Assembly (NCBI RefSeq): GCF_026241135.1
Contig: NZ_JAPFGA010000008.1
Location: forward strand, 62,001-126,000
Length of the DNA: 64,000 nucleotides
Direction of reading: 5' to 3'
Source: Galbibacter kalidii
GTDB taxonomy: Bacteria; Bacteroidota; Bacteroidia; Flavobacteriales; Flavobacteriaceae
The notes below the pieces were generated by a model. That model ran no database searches and was not told the DNA's origin. It saw only the letters and a list, made by a program, of their open reading frames with translations. Numbering within the stretch: the stretch's first letter is position 1; each line of letters starts with the position of its first letter. The translations under genes were made by a program, and so were the position numbers. This document shows, piece after piece, positions 15,731 to 24,703 of this stretch.

Positions 15731-16198
15731 ATGGAAGCACAAACAAAAAATGCATTGAAAGTAGAATTTATTCAAGTAGAGATGCCAACAAATGCCAACA
15801 ATTCTTGTTCAGCCTGTGATACCGTGCAAGGTAAATTAGTTTCGGCAATTCAAGATGTTCAAAAACTCTTTGATAATTTGGATTGTGAAATCTTCTTCAA
15901 GTCAACAACAGTTAGGACTATTAAAGAAGTTGAAAAAGCCCAAATAGTTGCTTCACCAACAATAAGAGTTGGCAATTTTGACTTTTATCCTAACCATCCA
16001 AGAGATAGCTCTGAAAAAAGAGAATGGGCTTGGAATGGATTGACTATATCTGAACCCAACAAAGAGACTTTGATAGAGGTTTTGCTAAAAGGATATTTTG
16101 AACCAAAAAAAGGGAATGAGAAAAAGGAGTTATCCCCATACATTCTCAAACACTTAAATGAAAGTGAATTGACAAAATCTAACTGCGGATGTAGTTAA
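15731..16198 (+). CDS. DUF2703 protein
   Basis: A 155-residue soluble protein with a CxxC at residues 26-29 (SCSACDTV), a thioredoxin-like region (VEFIQVEMP, then ASPTIRVGNFDFYP) and a C-terminal CxC (NCGCS). DUF2703 proteins have a thioredoxin-like fold and occur with sigma factors and metal or organomercurial resistance genes. The two Cys motifs suggest metal or redox sensing (inference). It forms a unit with the SigZ-like gene upstream. Confidence 0.75.
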   Translation: MEAQTKNALKVEFIQVEMPTNANNSCSACDTVQGKLVSAIQDVQKLFDNLDCEIFFKSTTVRTIKEVEKAQIVASPTIRVGNFDFYPNHPRDSSEKREWAWNGLTISEPNKETLIEVLLKGYFEPKKGNEKKELSPYILKHLNESELTKSNCGCS

Positions 16199-16262
16199 AA
16201 AACGTCTGCCAACATTGGTAACCGTTACACAAACCACTAGTTTTATAAAAACAAGATATATA
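16199..16262. other. Right-hand block end of the accessory region
   Basis: After the DUF2703 stop the sequence reads CGTCTGCCAACATTGGTAAC and CGTTACACAAACC, similar to the block end at 11942 (TAACAACGGTAACCGTAGC). Beyond it lie conserved core genes. Confidence 0.4.
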
Positions 16263-16264
16263 AG

Positions 16265-16287
16265 AGCCCTTTTAAGGGCTTTTATTT
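16265..16287 (+). terminator. Terminator after the DUF2703 gene
   Basis: AGCCCTT (16265-16271) pairs with AAGGGCT (16274-16280), followed by TTTATTTTA. Confidence 0.7.
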
Positions 16288-16412
16288 TACCGTGTAATTT
16301 AATTGCAACCTAAAATCGGTTAGATATTATCCTGACCCCAAAACCCAAATCTCACAACCCCATTAGGACATCAAAAGGCTAAAATGTATCTTTACGCCTT
16401 CAAAACAACTCC

Positions 16413-17804
16413 ATGATTTTAGCGAAATACACAAAAGAATTCGGATACAATCTGCGCTTGGCCTTTCCGGTGATCTTAGGGATGTTGGGGCATACATTTG
16501 TGGCTTTTGCCGATAATGTTATGGTAGGGCAGTTGGGAACTGCCGAACTCGCAGCTGTATCCCTGGGAAACAGTTTTATCTTTATCGCGATGTCGATCGG
16601 AATCGGTTTTTCAACGGCAATCACACCACTGGTAGCAGAAGCCGATGCCGCCGGGAATATAGAATCGGGGAGATCGTCGCTTAAACACGGAACGCTTCTT
16701 TGTACCTTGATGGGGTTGATATTGTTTATCATGCTCTTGTTTGCCAAGCCCTTGATGTACCTTATGGATCAGCCGGTGGAGGTGGTCGAATTGGCGCTTC
16801 CGTATCTAGATCTGGTAGCGTTTTCTTTGGTGCCGTTGATTGTCTTTCAGGCCTTAAAACAATTTTCAGACGGACTTTCACAAACGAAATATCCCATGTA
16901 TGCTACTTTGGTGGCCAACATCATGAATATTACGCTTAACTATCTTCTTATTTTCGGTAAGTTCGGTTTTCCGCAAATGGGTATCATAGGGGCTGCCATA
17001 GGGACACTGGTCTCCCGGTTCAGCATGGTCGTTTTCTTGTGGTTCCTGTTTAAAAAGAACTCAAAAATCAAACAATATGTGACCCATTTTAAATGGAAGG
17101 TCATTGATAAAGACAGGATCAAGAAAATCATCGACTTAGGCTTTCCTTCGGCTTTGCAAATGCTTTTTGAGGTGGGGATCTTCACTTCCGCAGTATGGTT
17201 GAGTGGTGTTTTGGGTAAAAATCCGCAAGCGGCCAATCAAATTGCCTTAAACCTGTCCAGTATGACCTATATGGTGGGGGTTGGTTTGAGTGTCGCGGCC
17301 ATGGTACGTGTAGGAAATCAAAAGGGTTTACTCGATTTTAAGAATCTGAGGCGAATTGCCGTATCGGTCTTTTTCCTCACCTTTCTTATTGAAGTGGTTT
17401 TTGCCTTGTTCTTTATCGTGTTCAAAGATGGGTTGCCAACCATTTATTTGGATCAAAACGATATGATGAACCTTGCCGATAATACCGAAGTAATCACCAT
17501 AGCATCACAATTATTATTGATCGCTGCTTTTTTCCAGATTTCAGACGGTTTACAAGTAGTTTTTCTTGGAGCACTACGCGGATTGCAGGATGTGAAGATT
17601 CCGACCCTGATTACTTTTGTTGCATACTGGATCATCGGTTTCCCGATTTCTTATTATTTAGGACTGAAAACCAATGTGGGGAATATGGGAATTTGGATTG
17701 GATTGTTGTCCGGACTCACCATCGCAGCAATATTTTTGTACTTTAGATTTAATTATTTAACGAGAAAACTGATCAAAACGCAGGGCGTAGCGGCGGTTAA
17801 CTAA
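16413..17804 (+). CDS. MATE-family multidrug/Na+ efflux transporter
   Basis: A 463-residue inner-membrane protein with 12 predicted transmembrane segments in two halves, the size of NorM-type transporters. The N-terminal half has LRLAFPVILGMLGHTFVAFA and DNVMVGQLGTAELAAVSLG, and the second half repeats the pattern with DLGFPSALQMLFEVGIFTSA. It exports cationic drugs or similar compounds using Na+ or H+ gradients. A small acidic protein gene starts 18 bp after it. Confidence 0.9.
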   Translation: MILAKYTKEFGYNLRLAFPVILGMLGHTFVAFADNVMVGQLGTAELAAVSLGNSFIFIAMSIGIGFSTAITPLVAEADAAGNIESGRSSLKHGTLLCTLMGLILFIMLLFAKPLMYLMDQPVEVVELALPYLDLVAFSLVPLIVFQALKQFSDGLSQTKYPMYATLVANIMNITLNYLLIFGKFGFPQMGIIGAAIGTLVSRFSMVVFLWFLFKKNSKIKQYVTHFKWKVIDKDRIKKIIDLGFPSALQMLFEVGIFTSAVWLSGVLGKNPQAANQIALNLSSMTYMVGVGLSVAAMVRVGNQKGLLDFKNLRRIAVSVFFLTFLIEVVFALFFIVFKDGLPTIYLDQNDMMNLADNTEVITIASQLLLIAAFFQISDGLQVVFLGALRGLQDVKIPTLITFVAYWIIGFPISYYLGLKTNVGNMGIWIGLLSGLTIAAIFLYFRFNYLTRKLIKTQGVAAVN

Positions 17805-17822
17805 CAATTTCAACATAACAAA

Positions 17823-18053
17823 ATGGAATTACCAAAGTTTTTATTAGGTGATAATACCGATTTCCCTAATGCAATTTTTATTGTCCATACCGATTATCCA
17901 CGTTTTATCATCAATTTGGAAAATGACGAGGTGGAATGGCTGGAAGATTTTTCTGCTGAAGATGAAAGGGAACTCTCCAGCGAAGCCGAGAATTTGATTC
18001 AGGCGGCCAATGATTTTTACGATCGGGAGATCAATAGATATGATGAAGATTAG
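17823..18053 (+). CDS. Small acidic protein of unknown function
   Basis: A 76-residue, strongly acidic protein starting MELPKFLLGDNTDFPNAIF, with no signal sequence or membrane segment and a helical acidic second half (SAEDERELSSEAENL). It reads as a real gene because it fits tightly between the MATE gene and the PAP2 gene (18 and 5 bp gaps) and uses the same codon style. I recognise it as a conserved flavobacterial type, but no function is known to me. Confidence 0.7.
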   Translation: MELPKFLLGDNTDFPNAIFIVHTDYPRFIINLENDEVEWLEDFSAEDERELSSEAENLIQAANDFYDREINRYDED

Positions 18054-18058
18054 TCTTT

Positions 18059-18628
18059 ATGATCGATAAACTTATTGAATACGACCAACGATTATTCCTT
18101 TTCCTGAACAGTCTCGGAAACGAGTCCTGGGACGGATTCTGGATGTTTATGACCAACAAATGGGCATCGATTCCGCTGTATGTTTTCTTACTCATACTCT
18201 GTCTTCGAAGCTTTAAATGGAAGAAGACACTGCTGATTTTAATATTGGTCGCCTTGATGATTGCCGCAACCGACCAATTGGCCAACGCTTTCAAATACGG
18301 ATTTGAACGTCTGCGTCCTTGTCACCAAGAAGGGGTGCAGGAGATCATGCGTTTGGTGAAGTCTTATTGCGGAGGGAAATTTGGTTATTTTTCTGCCCAT
18401 GCTTCCAATTCGATGGCGGTTGTAGCCTTTTTTTCAATACTGTTTTCGAGAAATTATAAATGGCTGCCTTTTTTGTTGATTGTTTGGGGGATTACAGTAG
18501 CGTATAGTCGAATCTATATCGGAGTTCATTACCCACTGGATGTCATTACCGGAATTTCTATTGGAATGTTACTCGGGTGGTTGTTTTCCAAATTGTTTAT
18601 GTGGATTGTGGAGAAGGGAAAACTTTGA
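18059..18628 (+). CDS. PAP2-family membrane phosphatase, possibly undecaprenyl-pyrophosphate phosphatase
   Basis: A 189-residue membrane protein with the full PAP2 catalytic signature: K79-x6-R86-P87 (KYGFERLRP), the FSAHAS motif with His114, and S150-R151-x5-H157-x3-D161 (SRIYIGVHYPLD). About five hydrophobic segments surround these. It dephosphorylates lipid pyrophosphates at the inner membrane, most likely undecaprenyl pyrophosphate recycling for cell-wall synthesis; another lipid substrate is possible. Confidence 0.86.
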   Translation: MIDKLIEYDQRLFLFLNSLGNESWDGFWMFMTNKWASIPLYVFLLILCLRSFKWKKTLLILILVALMIAATDQLANAFKYGFERLRPCHQEGVQEIMRLVKSYCGGKFGYFSAHASNSMAVVAFFSILFSRNYKWLPFLLIVWGITVAYSRIYIGVHYPLDVITGISIGMLLGWLFSKLFMWIVEKGKL

Positions 18629-18649
18629 CATCCCCCTGCGCTGATAGCA

Positions 18650-18805
18650 CTACCCAGTTTTTGGGTAATATTGTCAGGTCGAGCGCAGTCGAGACCTCAT
18701 TCTAAGATAGCAAAGTCCAAAACCTCTCGGCAAGCTTTGCTTGGTATCTTCAATCCAAAATATATTTTGAATCTCGATAATGCTCGAGGTGACAGTGGTA
18801 AAACC
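18650..18805. repeat. REP-like dispersed element (GTCGAG family), second copy
   Basis: The element begins TTGTCAGGTCGAGCGCAGTC (about 18673), has AAAATATATTTTGAATCTCG near its centre, and ends TGCTCGAGGTGACAGTGG. Its inverted ends (GTCAGGTCGAG / CTCGAGGTGAC) resemble the element inserted at 4999-5117. It lies between the convergent PAP2 and adenine deaminase genes. Confidence 0.6.
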
Positions 18806-18829
18806 TTCTTCCGCGCTATCTAACGAGAA

Positions 18830-20461
18830 TTAATTTCCATCATCCTCAAGCCCAACAAAACAAAAACGACTCCCATCAAACAAGCCTTTATCACTTAATT
18901 TTAAAGATGGAATCACCAGCAAAGCCATAAAAGAAAGCGTCATAAACGGGGCTGAAAGTGTACTTCCCAAGGTTTCTTTGGCAAAAGTATCTAACGCTGC
19001 ATAAGCCTTTCCGATGGTTTCAGCATCTTGATCACTCATGATTCCGGCTATCGGAAGTGGAACCGTTACCGATTCGCTACCGGAAACGGCACAAACCCCG
19101 CCTTTGTTTTCTATGATGGTGTTTACGGCCTTACAGAGGGCTTCATCGTTTACACCCACAGCAATGATGTTGTGAGAATCGTGAGCAACGGAAGAGGCGA
19201 TGGCTCCTCTTTTCAGTCCGAAATTTTTAATGAATGCAATAGCAGGCGGTTCGTTTGAATAACGATTGACCACAACTATTTTTAAAAGATCGTTTTCGGT
19301 GTTTGAAATCAACTTTCCGTTTTGAAGCGTAGCTTTTTCAACAGTAATATTGGTGATTAATTCGCCGTCCATAGCCTCGATAACCTTGATTTTTTCTGCG
19401 GAAGAGCTGATTTCAAAATCGGAGGGCTGCTTTTTTTCGGTTTCAAATTTATTCAGGATAGGAAAGTCAACCGGATTGATTTTTGAAGTGCCTTGATCAA
19501 ACACAAGTTCGCCATCGATATAAGTTTGTTGTACTTTAAAATCCGTTAAGTTTTCAACCACAATGCAATCAGCAGTATCGCCAATTTGCAGCAATCCGAC
19601 ATCCAAACCGTAATGTTTTACGGGATTGATACAAGTGGCTTGTAATATTTTAAAAATATCGATGCCTTTAGCAACCGCTCTGGCACATAACTGATTGATA
19701 TGTCCGATAAGGAGATCATCCGGATGTTTATCGTCACTGCAAAGCATCATGTTTTCGTAGTGTTCGGACAAGAGACCGATCAAAGCTTCAAAATTTTTGG
19801 CGGCGCTTCCTTCTCGGATGATCACTTTCATGCCTTTTTGTAGTTTTTCCAAACCTTCGGCATAGGTAAAACACTCATGATCTGTACTGATTCCTGCCGC
19901 AATATACTTGGAAAGATCGTCCCCAATAACTCCCGGTGCGTGGCCGTCGACGGGTTTGTCAAAATGCTTTGCCCAGGCTATTTTTTTCAGCACTTCTTCA
20001 TCATTGCGAATCACTCCGGGGTAGTTCATCATTTCAGCTAGATATTTCACTTCAGGTAATGAGAGTAATTCTTTTATCCCATCAGAATTTATAGTAGCTC
20101 CGGCAGATTCAAAAGTAGTTGCCGGAACACAAGAAGGAGCACCAAAATTGAACTTAAAAGGTGTTTTTTTACCATTTTCAATCATAAAATGAACCCCATC
20201 AACCCCTAAAACATTAGCGATTTCGTGTGGATCGGAAACTGTTGCCACCGTACCGTGTTTTACGGCAATCCGGGCAAATTCAGAAGGGACCAACATCGAA
20301 CTTTCAATATGGATGTGCGCATCGATAAACCCGGGAAGAATATAGTGTGAATGTGCGTGTTCTTTTTCTTCAATCGAGGCAATTTTTCCATTTTCAACGG
20401 TGATTTCACCTTTAAAAATACGTTTGTTATGGATATCGACGATTTGTCCTTGAAGTTTCAT
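18830..20461 (-). CDS. ade: Adenine deaminase
   Basis: A 543-residue enzyme of the amidohydrolase superfamily that turns adenine into hypoxanthine and ammonia. The metal-binding start [19 protein letters not shown] follows GFIDAH, then [33 protein letters not shown] and [11 protein letters not shown]; the C-terminal adenine deaminase domain includes [16 protein letters not shown]. This is the standard order for Ade/AdeC. The protein is cytoplasmic and has the usual length. It is transcribed alone, towards the PAP2 gene. Confidence 0.93.
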   Translation of the reverse strand: MKLQGQIVDIHNKRIFKGEITVENGKIASIEEKEHAHSHYILPGFIDAHIHIESSMLVPSEFARIAVKHGTVATVSDPHEIANVLGVDGVHFMIENGKKTPFKFNFGAPSCVPATTFESAGATINSDGIKELLSLPEVKYLAEMMNYPGVIRNDEEVLKKIAWAKHFDKPVDGHAPGVIGDDLSKYIAAGISTDHECFTYAEGLEKLQKGMKVIIREGSAAKNFEALIGLLSEHYENMMLCSDDKHPDDLLIGHINQLCARAVAKGIDIFKILQATCINPVKHYGLDVGLLQIGDTADCIVVENLTDFKVQQTYIDGELVFDQGTSKINPVDFPILNKFETEKKQPSDFEISSSAEKIKVIEAMDGELITNITVEKATLQNGKLISNTENDLLKIVVVNRYSNEPPAIAFIKNFGLKRGAIASSVAHDSHNIIAVGVNDEALCKAVNTIIENKGGVCAVSGSESVTVPLPIAGIMSDQDAETIGKAYAALDTFAKETLGSTLSAPFMTLSFMALLVIPSLKLSDKGLFDGSRFCFVGLEDDGN

Positions 20462-20563
20462 GAATGCGGTTTTTTAGTGTCTGTTAACAGACACTAGTAA
20501 AGCTAATATAATTTCATAGTTTCACAAAGTTTTATGGAAAGTGACCGGTTTTTTATTAATTAT

Positions 20564-20820
20564 ATGGCTCCCCTCTTCAGACGAAGAGGGGAATGAATCC
20601 GTCTTTGGCGGAGAAAGGGGAGTTTTGAAAGCCCAAGCTTTATGGTTAAATCACCAAGCATTTGTTCTATACCAATGACATGGGATTTCAGAACCCTCCG
20701 TTTTCAGTTCTGCTATCGCAAAACTGCCATTTCCCCACGCGCCAGCTGGCTCGTTCGCTAAAACAGTCCACAGGACTGCTTCTTAACGCTCCGCTCCCTT
20801 TGTCTAAAGGGAGGAGCCAT
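20564..20820. repeat. 257-bp element with 8-bp terminal inverted repeats
   Basis: It starts ATGGCTCC (20564) and ends GGAGCCAT (20813-20820). Internal parts include GCTAAAACAGTCCACAGGAC and TTAACGCTCCGCTCC. A relative at about 27960-28110 has GCTAAAACAGTCCAATGGAC and TTAACGCTCCGTCC followed by GGGAGGAGCTAT. There is no coding capacity for a transposase, so it could be a non-autonomous or REP-type element. The gap 20462-20879 between divergent-facing ends holds only this. Confidence 0.55.
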
Positions 20821-20879
20821 TTTTTACTTTTATTATATATTACTTGAATGAAATCAAAATTGCAAATTCTACCAACAAC

Positions 20880-21542
20880 CTATTCCCTGTCAAAAACAGA
20901 AGCGTTCAGCGGTCCCAGAAAAATCAAAAAGAAAATCACCCCGAAGGCCAATTCATACACCTCCCATTTTCTGTCCGGTGGGATAACGGTCACAATAAGG
21001 GTAGAAATGACAAAAGCTATGGTGTGCTGCCATTTAACAACAGGAACGGCAAAACGGTCGACAGTTTTTTTGATCCAGGTGTTTTTTCGGTATAAAATGG
21101 GAAGGAAAATGAGATAGATTACCATCCCCACCATAAGCAACTGACTGAAAACAATTTTGTTGACTTTTTTCCCGCCTACGACCAGATTGTGGAAATTGGT
21201 TTCTTTTTGGGCGTTGTTCTGCAAGAAATATTCACCGGATTCAATGTTGAAGATACGTTGTCCCCAGGAAATCTCTTCCCCGGCACCAAAGAGGAAAAGT
21301 ATGGCAAATAAAAATACGCCAAGTTTCCAGGTAAAAGATTTACCCTTTCCGATGGAAAACAAACGGAAAAAGCAGAGCAAACTCACGCAAAGCAGCATGA
21401 GGGCTGTGGCATATTCTACGGTATTGTCCTCAGCGGCAAAAGTATTGTCAAAATACTGTGGGTTGCTAAATCCCAGATACAGGCTTAAAACAAAAATGAT
21501 GCTTAAAAATGTATATCCTAATTTTTCAGTTCGATTTATCAT
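20880..21542 (-). CDS. Multi-pass membrane protein of unknown function
   Basis: A 220-residue protein with six or so hydrophobic segments. A striking polar motif, GAGEEISWGQRIFNIESGEY, sits near residues 86-105 just after a transmembrane helix, suggesting a catalytic or binding site. It ends the minus-strand operon of GT2, LAB_N and ArnT-like genes (5-bp gap to the ArnT-like gene), so a role in lipid-linked sugar transfer is plausible. I do not recognise a named family. Confidence 0.65.
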   Translation of the reverse strand: MINRTEKLGYTFLSIIFVLSLYLGFSNPQYFDNTFAAEDNTVEYATALMLLCVSLLCFFRLFSIGKGKSFTWKLGVFLFAILFLFGAGEEISWGQRIFNIESGEYFLQNNAQKETNFHNLVVGGKKVNKIVFSQLLMVGMVIYLIFLPILYRKNTWIKKTVDRFAVPVVKWQHTIAFVISTLIVTVIPPDRKWEVYELAFGVIFFLIFLGPLNASVFDRE

Positions 21543-21547
21543 AATAA

Positions 21548-23176
21548 CTAATTTTCTTTTTTGATAATGTAAAAATGACTCGTCAACCGCTGTTTGTGTG
21601 CTCTTTCTTCAGGGCTAGCGGTATAATTAATATCGAATACCTCTTGAAATTCGATTCTATAGCTTGGAGGGAATAAGCTTTGTAGTTCGTCGAGTTTTTC
21701 CGTACTGACTAACAAACCAAATTCTTTTTCTTGAGGGATTTTAAGTTTTTCCCCATGTTGAATTTCCGGGGCGGACTTACCGTAATGCCAAATCATTTCC
21801 GGTGATGGCTCTCCCAGCGAATAGAGTGATAGTTTGGTTTTCAGTTTGCTGATGTTGTTGAAACCTGTATTACTGTTAAAGCTTTTCGCCAATGGAAATC
21901 CGACTGCCATGACCACAATGATAAAGGTAATGGTGAGATAAAAAAGTGGTTTTATCTCTTTTTTCCGAAGGAAATAGAACATTAAAATACCAATCACGAA
22001 CAAAAACAATCCGCTGAGGACAAAATAGAGGTAGAATCCACTTAACTTATCCTTTAAAAACAGAAATCCACCAATGGGGAATGCGATACCTATGCAGGCG
22101 ATTAATCCGAAATAGAGATAAACGGGGAATCGTTCACCTTTGTTTTTGATGCCTTTAAAATGAAGAATGAGATATTCCACATAAAAAGCGGTGTTCATCG
22201 CCATGGGAATCAACACCGGAAGCAAGTATCTCGATTTTTTTTCAGGAATTAGCGACAGCAAAACCACCGAAGCTATGGTCCATAAAAATGTGAATGTATA
22301 TGCTTTTTTGTCGCTTACTTTGTTTTTTAAGTAGGGATAGAGTAGAGCCACAAAAGCGGGGATGGTCCAAATACCACTTTGTGTAAAGAAACTCCAGTAA
22401 TAATAAAACGGACGCACATTATAACTCGACCAATTGCTGGCCTCTTCTTTGGCTATTTCTATAAACGCCTGCGGATCGGCATAGCGCACATAGACAAACC
22501 AGGAAAGCCCGATGGAGAGTCCGATGACGAGCATGGAAACAAACGGAAGTATCTTATTCCTTTTGAGTTGTTCTTTGTAGGTGATTCCGTAGGCAATAAG
22601 GAATGGCAGCCACAACGCATATAGAGAAACAGGCCCTTTGCTTAAAAACGCAAAACCGAAAAACAGTCCGGACAGCAAGGCATTCAACCCTGTTTTTGTG
22701 TTTTCTTTCATCATTTTTATGAGGAAGAAAATACTAACAACCATAAAAGCGTGCGTAAAAATATCCCATTGACCGTTTCTTCCTGAAAAGATGATGTAAA
22801 AAGAAGTAGGAAGGATTAAAGCAGCATATAAATTCAGTTTTTTATTGTTGAATAGCAGATTGCCTATTCGATAGACAAAAAACACGAGTACCACAGAACT
22901 CAATGCAGCAGGGAGTCGCAAAGCAAACAAGCTGTGAATACCAAACAAAGCGCTACTAATGGCAGTAAGCCATGTGGGAAGTGGTGGTTTTTCATAACGT
23001 GGATAATCGTTCATGGTGGTGAGGATCCAATTTCCATTGGAAAGCATCTCACGAGCCGTTACAAAATTACGGGCTTCCATGATATTGACATAAATGACAT
23101 CTAAATGGGTGAAAAAGATGCACAAACACACCAAAAGGATCACTTTTACCGGATATTTTTCTATAAGATCAGTCAT
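21548..23176 (-). CDS. ArnT-like GT39/PMT-family glycosyltransferase
   Basis: A 542-residue membrane protein with about 11-12 transmembrane segments. The first periplasmic loop has the hallmark acidic/aromatic pattern of ArnT/PMT enzymes: EARNFVTAREMLSNGNWIL, then NDYPRYEKPPLPTWL. Enzymes of this type transfer a sugar from undecaprenyl phosphate to lipid A or another envelope acceptor. Its start overlaps the LAB_N gene by 8 bp. With the GT2 gene (which would make the lipid-linked donor), it forms a complete lipid-glycosylation unit. Confidence 0.85.
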   Translation of the reverse strand: MTDLIEKYPVKVILLVCLCIFFTHLDVIYVNIMEARNFVTAREMLSNGNWILTTMNDYPRYEKPPLPTWLTAISSALFGIHSLFALRLPAALSSVVLVFFVYRIGNLLFNNKKLNLYAALILPTSFYIIFSGRNGQWDIFTHAFMVVSIFFLIKMMKENTKTGLNALLSGLFFGFAFLSKGPVSLYALWLPFLIAYGITYKEQLKRNKILPFVSMLVIGLSIGLSWFVYVRYADPQAFIEIAKEEASNWSSYNVRPFYYYWSFFTQSGIWTIPAFVALLYPYLKNKVSDKKAYTFTFLWTIASVVLLSLIPEKKSRYLLPVLIPMAMNTAFYVEYLILHFKGIKNKGERFPVYLYFGLIACIGIAFPIGGFLFLKDKLSGFYLYFVLSGLFLFVIGILMFYFLRKKEIKPLFYLTITFIIVVMAVGFPLAKSFNSNTGFNNISKLKTKLSLYSLGEPSPEMIWHYGKSAPEIQHGEKLKIPQEKEFGLLVSTEKLDELQSLFPPSYRIEFQEVFDINYTASPEERAHKQRLTSHFYIIKKEN

Positions 23177-23792
23177 TTTGTTTTTTTAGGATAAGTAGGT
23201 TTCTGATGTAAATAATACTTCCTAAAGAATGTCCTACCAAAAGTACAGGATCTTTTCTTAAAATGGCATAGGTCAATATCAATAAGGCTCCACAAAGGCT
23301 CAACAGCCAAAAACCAGTCGGTAGGGATGATTCTTTCCGTCTTTCCGAGTAAATCCATTGATAGATAAACCGGAAAGTAAACAGGATTTGTGCAAAACTT
23401 CCCAAAATCAATAACCAAAACGGGATGTCTTCATTCCTGAAAAGTTGATCGAGATCGTAGGTGTTGTTGTTATATCCGTAAATGATGATCAGGACAGGGA
23501 AAATGAGTAAAAACACTCGTAAAACCATAGGCGATTTCTGCCATTCTCCTTGAATCTGCAAATTTCTGATATAAATGAAATAGGTAAGGGTTTGCCCTAG
23601 CATAATAGCAAAATCATCGCGCAGCCATCCGTAGACAAACAAGAGAAACGATGCAAACAAACTCAGTTTCCAAAAAAGGGAAGGAGTGAGCACTTTCTTG
23701 CTCTTTTCAGAGATTAACCATTGGTAGAGAAGCCTTCCGGAGAAAAGGATTTGAGCCAAAAAACCTATGGAATATATAAGCCAATCGTTCAT
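23169..23792 (-). CDS. LAB_N-domain membrane protein
   Basis: A 207-residue protein made of two copies of the small membrane domain called lipid-A-disaccharide synthase N-terminal domain (LAB_N). The first copy has GFLAQILFSGRLLYQWLISE and LTPSLFWKLSLFASFLLFVY, the second GSFAQILFTFRFIYQWIYSE and LPTGFWLLSLCGALLIL. These proteins commonly sit with ArnT/GT2 genes and probably help translocate or present the lipid-linked sugar (inference). Overlaps the ArnT-like gene by 8 bp and abuts the GT2 gene. Confidence 0.83.
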   Translation of the reverse strand: MNDWLIYSIGFLAQILFSGRLLYQWLISEKSKKVLTPSLFWKLSLFASFLLFVYGWLRDDFAIMLGQTLTYFIYIRNLQIQGEWQKSPMVLRVFLLIFPVLIIIYGYNNNTYDLDQLFRNEDIPFWLLILGSFAQILFTFRFIYQWIYSERRKESSLPTGFWLLSLCGALLILTYAILRKDPVLLVGHSLGSIIYIRNLLILKKQND

Positions 23793-24506
23793 TTATCCTT
23801 TTTTAGCAATGCTGTAGTTGATATACTTTTTTTTCATCCACAAATAAGCAAAACAATCCATCAGAGGACCAAGGAGACGGTTCCATAAGCCAAATTTTGC
23901 TTTTCCTGCAATTCGGGGGAAATGCCGCACGGGAATTTGGATGATTTTTCCTTCCTGCAACAAGATCATGGCCGGGAGAAAACGGTGTAATCCTTTGAAC
24001 ATCGGAATGCGTTTGGCATATTCCGTTTTTATCACTTTTAGTGGACAGCCCGTATCATCCATACCGTCGTGTGTAAAACTCCTTCGGATGCCATTGGCAA
24101 TCTTGGACGACATGTTTTTCACAAAAGAATCCTTTCTGTCGGAACGCACTCCTGTAACCAAGTCGTATTCCCTAATATGTGCTAACAGCAAATTAAAATC
24201 TTCGGGAGCTGTTTGCAGATCAGAATCAATATAACCCAAAAGCGGTGTGTCCACGTGGTCGACCCCAGCTTTGATAGCGGCACTCAAGCCTCTGTTTTCT
24301 ACGAAAGCGATGTATTCAAAATGCTCGGAACGCTTGCAAATGGTTTCTATCAGTTCCTGGCTTTTGTCTTTAGAGCCGTCATTCACGAAAAGTACCTTGG
24401 TAGGTTTTGAAGCGACCTTGAAGTAATTATTAAATTCCTTTTCAACCCTTTCCAGATTATCCTCTTCATTATATACCGGAACGATGATTGTAAATTCGTA
24501 GTTCAT
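23793..24506 (-). CDS. GT2 glycosyltransferase, polyprenyl-phosphate sugar transferase type
   Basis: From the ATG at 24506 (preferred to an upstream TTG) the product has 237 residues. It starts MNYEFTIIVPVYNEEDNLER, carries the donor-binding KVLFVNDGSKDKS and GYIDSDLQTAPEDF with the DSD metal site, and the acceptor-side GLHRFLPAMI. It belongs with DPM1/ArnC-type enzymes, which load a sugar onto a polyprenyl phosphate at the cytoplasmic face. No C-terminal transmembrane pair is present, unlike ArnC. It is the first gene of the operon that continues with LAB_N, ArnT-like and the GAGEE membrane gene. Confidence 0.85.
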   Translation of the reverse strand: MNYEFTIIVPVYNEEDNLERVEKEFNNYFKVASKPTKVLFVNDGSKDKSQELIETICKRSEHFEYIAFVENRGLSAAIKAGVDHVDTPLLGYIDSDLQTAPEDFNLLLAHIREYDLVTGVRSDRKDSFVKNMSSKIANGIRRSFTHDGMDDTGCPLKVIKTEYAKRIPMFKGLHRFLPAMILLQEGKIIQIPVRHFPRIAGKAKFGLWNRLLGPLMDCFAYLWMKKKYINYSIAKKG

Positions 24507-24566
24507 ATTCTTTACCGATTTTTCATGCAAACTTTACTCACTAAGTGAGATTTTAAATGATCCGAC

Positions 24567-24645
24567 GCCTGCCTACCGTCAGGCAGGCTTGCGCCGAAAT
24601 GTTCTTAAGGTTTTTCGCCTAGTGCCTCGTGGGTTTACCCCGAGG
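24567..24645. repeat. GC-rich paired hairpins
   Basis: GCCTGCCT (24567-24574) pairs with AGGCAGGC (24581-24588), and CCTCG...GGG (24625-24633) pairs with CCC.CGAGG (24638-24645). They lie downstream of the meaB gene and upstream of the GT2 operon. Related GC-rich patches occur at 34175-34213, 37655-37682 and 41855-41930, so this is a dispersed family. Confidence 0.5.
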
Positions 24646-24703
24646 TAATTTATATCAAATATTTGCAAATGTAGGTATTTCACTTCAAACGGGTTCTTAA
24701 GAT

